From: Owenia fusiformis
Taxonomy: Eukaryota; Annelida; Polychaeta; Sabellida; Oweniidae
Assembly: GCA_903813345.2 (NCBI GenBank)
Contig: CAIIXF020000003.1
Coordinates: 14,772,931-14,836,930 of the forward strand
Direction of reading: 5' to 3'
Length of the DNA: 64,000 nt
Shown here: positions 63,838 through 64,000 of the stretch, in pieces
How positions within the stretch are numbered: position 1 is the first letter of the stretch
Layout of the letters: each line of letters opens with the position of its first letter
The notes under the pieces: generated by a model
Databases searched by the model: none
Seen by the model: the letters and a program-made list of their open reading frames with translations, nothing else
What the model was told of the DNA's origin: nothing
Position numbers and translations under genes: made by a program

Positions 63838-63883
63838 CCCAGTTCTCCGAAACCCAGTTGTCCGAAACCCATTACTCCGAAAA
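63838..63883. repeat. three 15-bp tandem units, possible foldback end
   Basis: CCCAGTTCTCCGAAA, CCCAGTTGTCCGAAA and CCCATTACTCCGAAA in a row. Same design as the unit-built ends at 18542 and 53531, but the other end would lie outside the window. Confidence 0.6.
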
Positions 63884-64000
63884 ATAAAGTCATAATTTAC
63901 CAGAGAAAGCGGGGGGCGTAGCTTACTTAAACTTACGTCAGTTTCATGCCATGTATTTGGCCAAATTAATGGCATGGACGCATTCTGTTATTCATAGATC

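Overview
This is a window of animal nuclear DNA. It is AT-rich, genes are split by GT-AG introns, and inverted-repeat mobile elements are dense. The best fit is a marine lophotrochozoan, probably a mollusc. I infer this from the kind of repeats present (a TATGTCCCCACCA-ended element with a TCCG/TCTG microsatellite, AAGGTCA-rich stretches, many foldback MITEs) and from the gene content; no marker gene proves it.

Host genes. (1) Positions 1-8907, plus strand: the 3' half of a PHLPP gene, the AKT/PKC hydrophobic-motif phosphatase. The last leucine-rich repeats, the PP2C-like domain and a very long Ser-rich tail are here; the PH domain and most LRRs lie upstream of the window. (2) About 28686-28988, plus: a small secreted protein with one six-cysteine EGF-like motif and a strongly basic tail. 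(3) 39702-42524, minus: an intact five-exon cytosolic sulfotransferase. (4) 43572-50704, minus: a tandem paralogue with identical exon structure, but with an in-frame TAG in exon 2 and a damaged PAPS-binding loop, so probably a pseudogene. (5) 54516-57592, plus: a CapA (poly-gamma-glutamate capsule) family metallophosphoesterase-like protein, a bacterial-type family now carried with at least one intron.

Mobile and repeated DNA. Between 9 and 28 kb, 29 and 39 kb and 50 and 54 kb I find almost only transposon-derived sequence. Notable items are: a 1.66 kb TIR element with 162-bp tandem repeats inside a PHLPP intron; a dead mariner (DDE transposase with a frameshift and a stop) nested inside an inverted array of 170-bp MITEs; a 1 kb foldback element whose two ends are made of 16-bp tandem units, with two other elements of the same architecture but different sequence; two relatives of a long-TIR element with G/C-run ends, one holding a second dead Tc1/mariner element and the other sitting in the intron of the sulfotransferase pseudogene; and three copies of a GGTAACC-rich foldback family.

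The five genes do not form a pathway. The two sulfotransferases are a local duplication; the rest are unrelated neighbours. All coordinates and translations were read by eye; splice sites are GT-AG and phase-consistent but not backed by transcripts.
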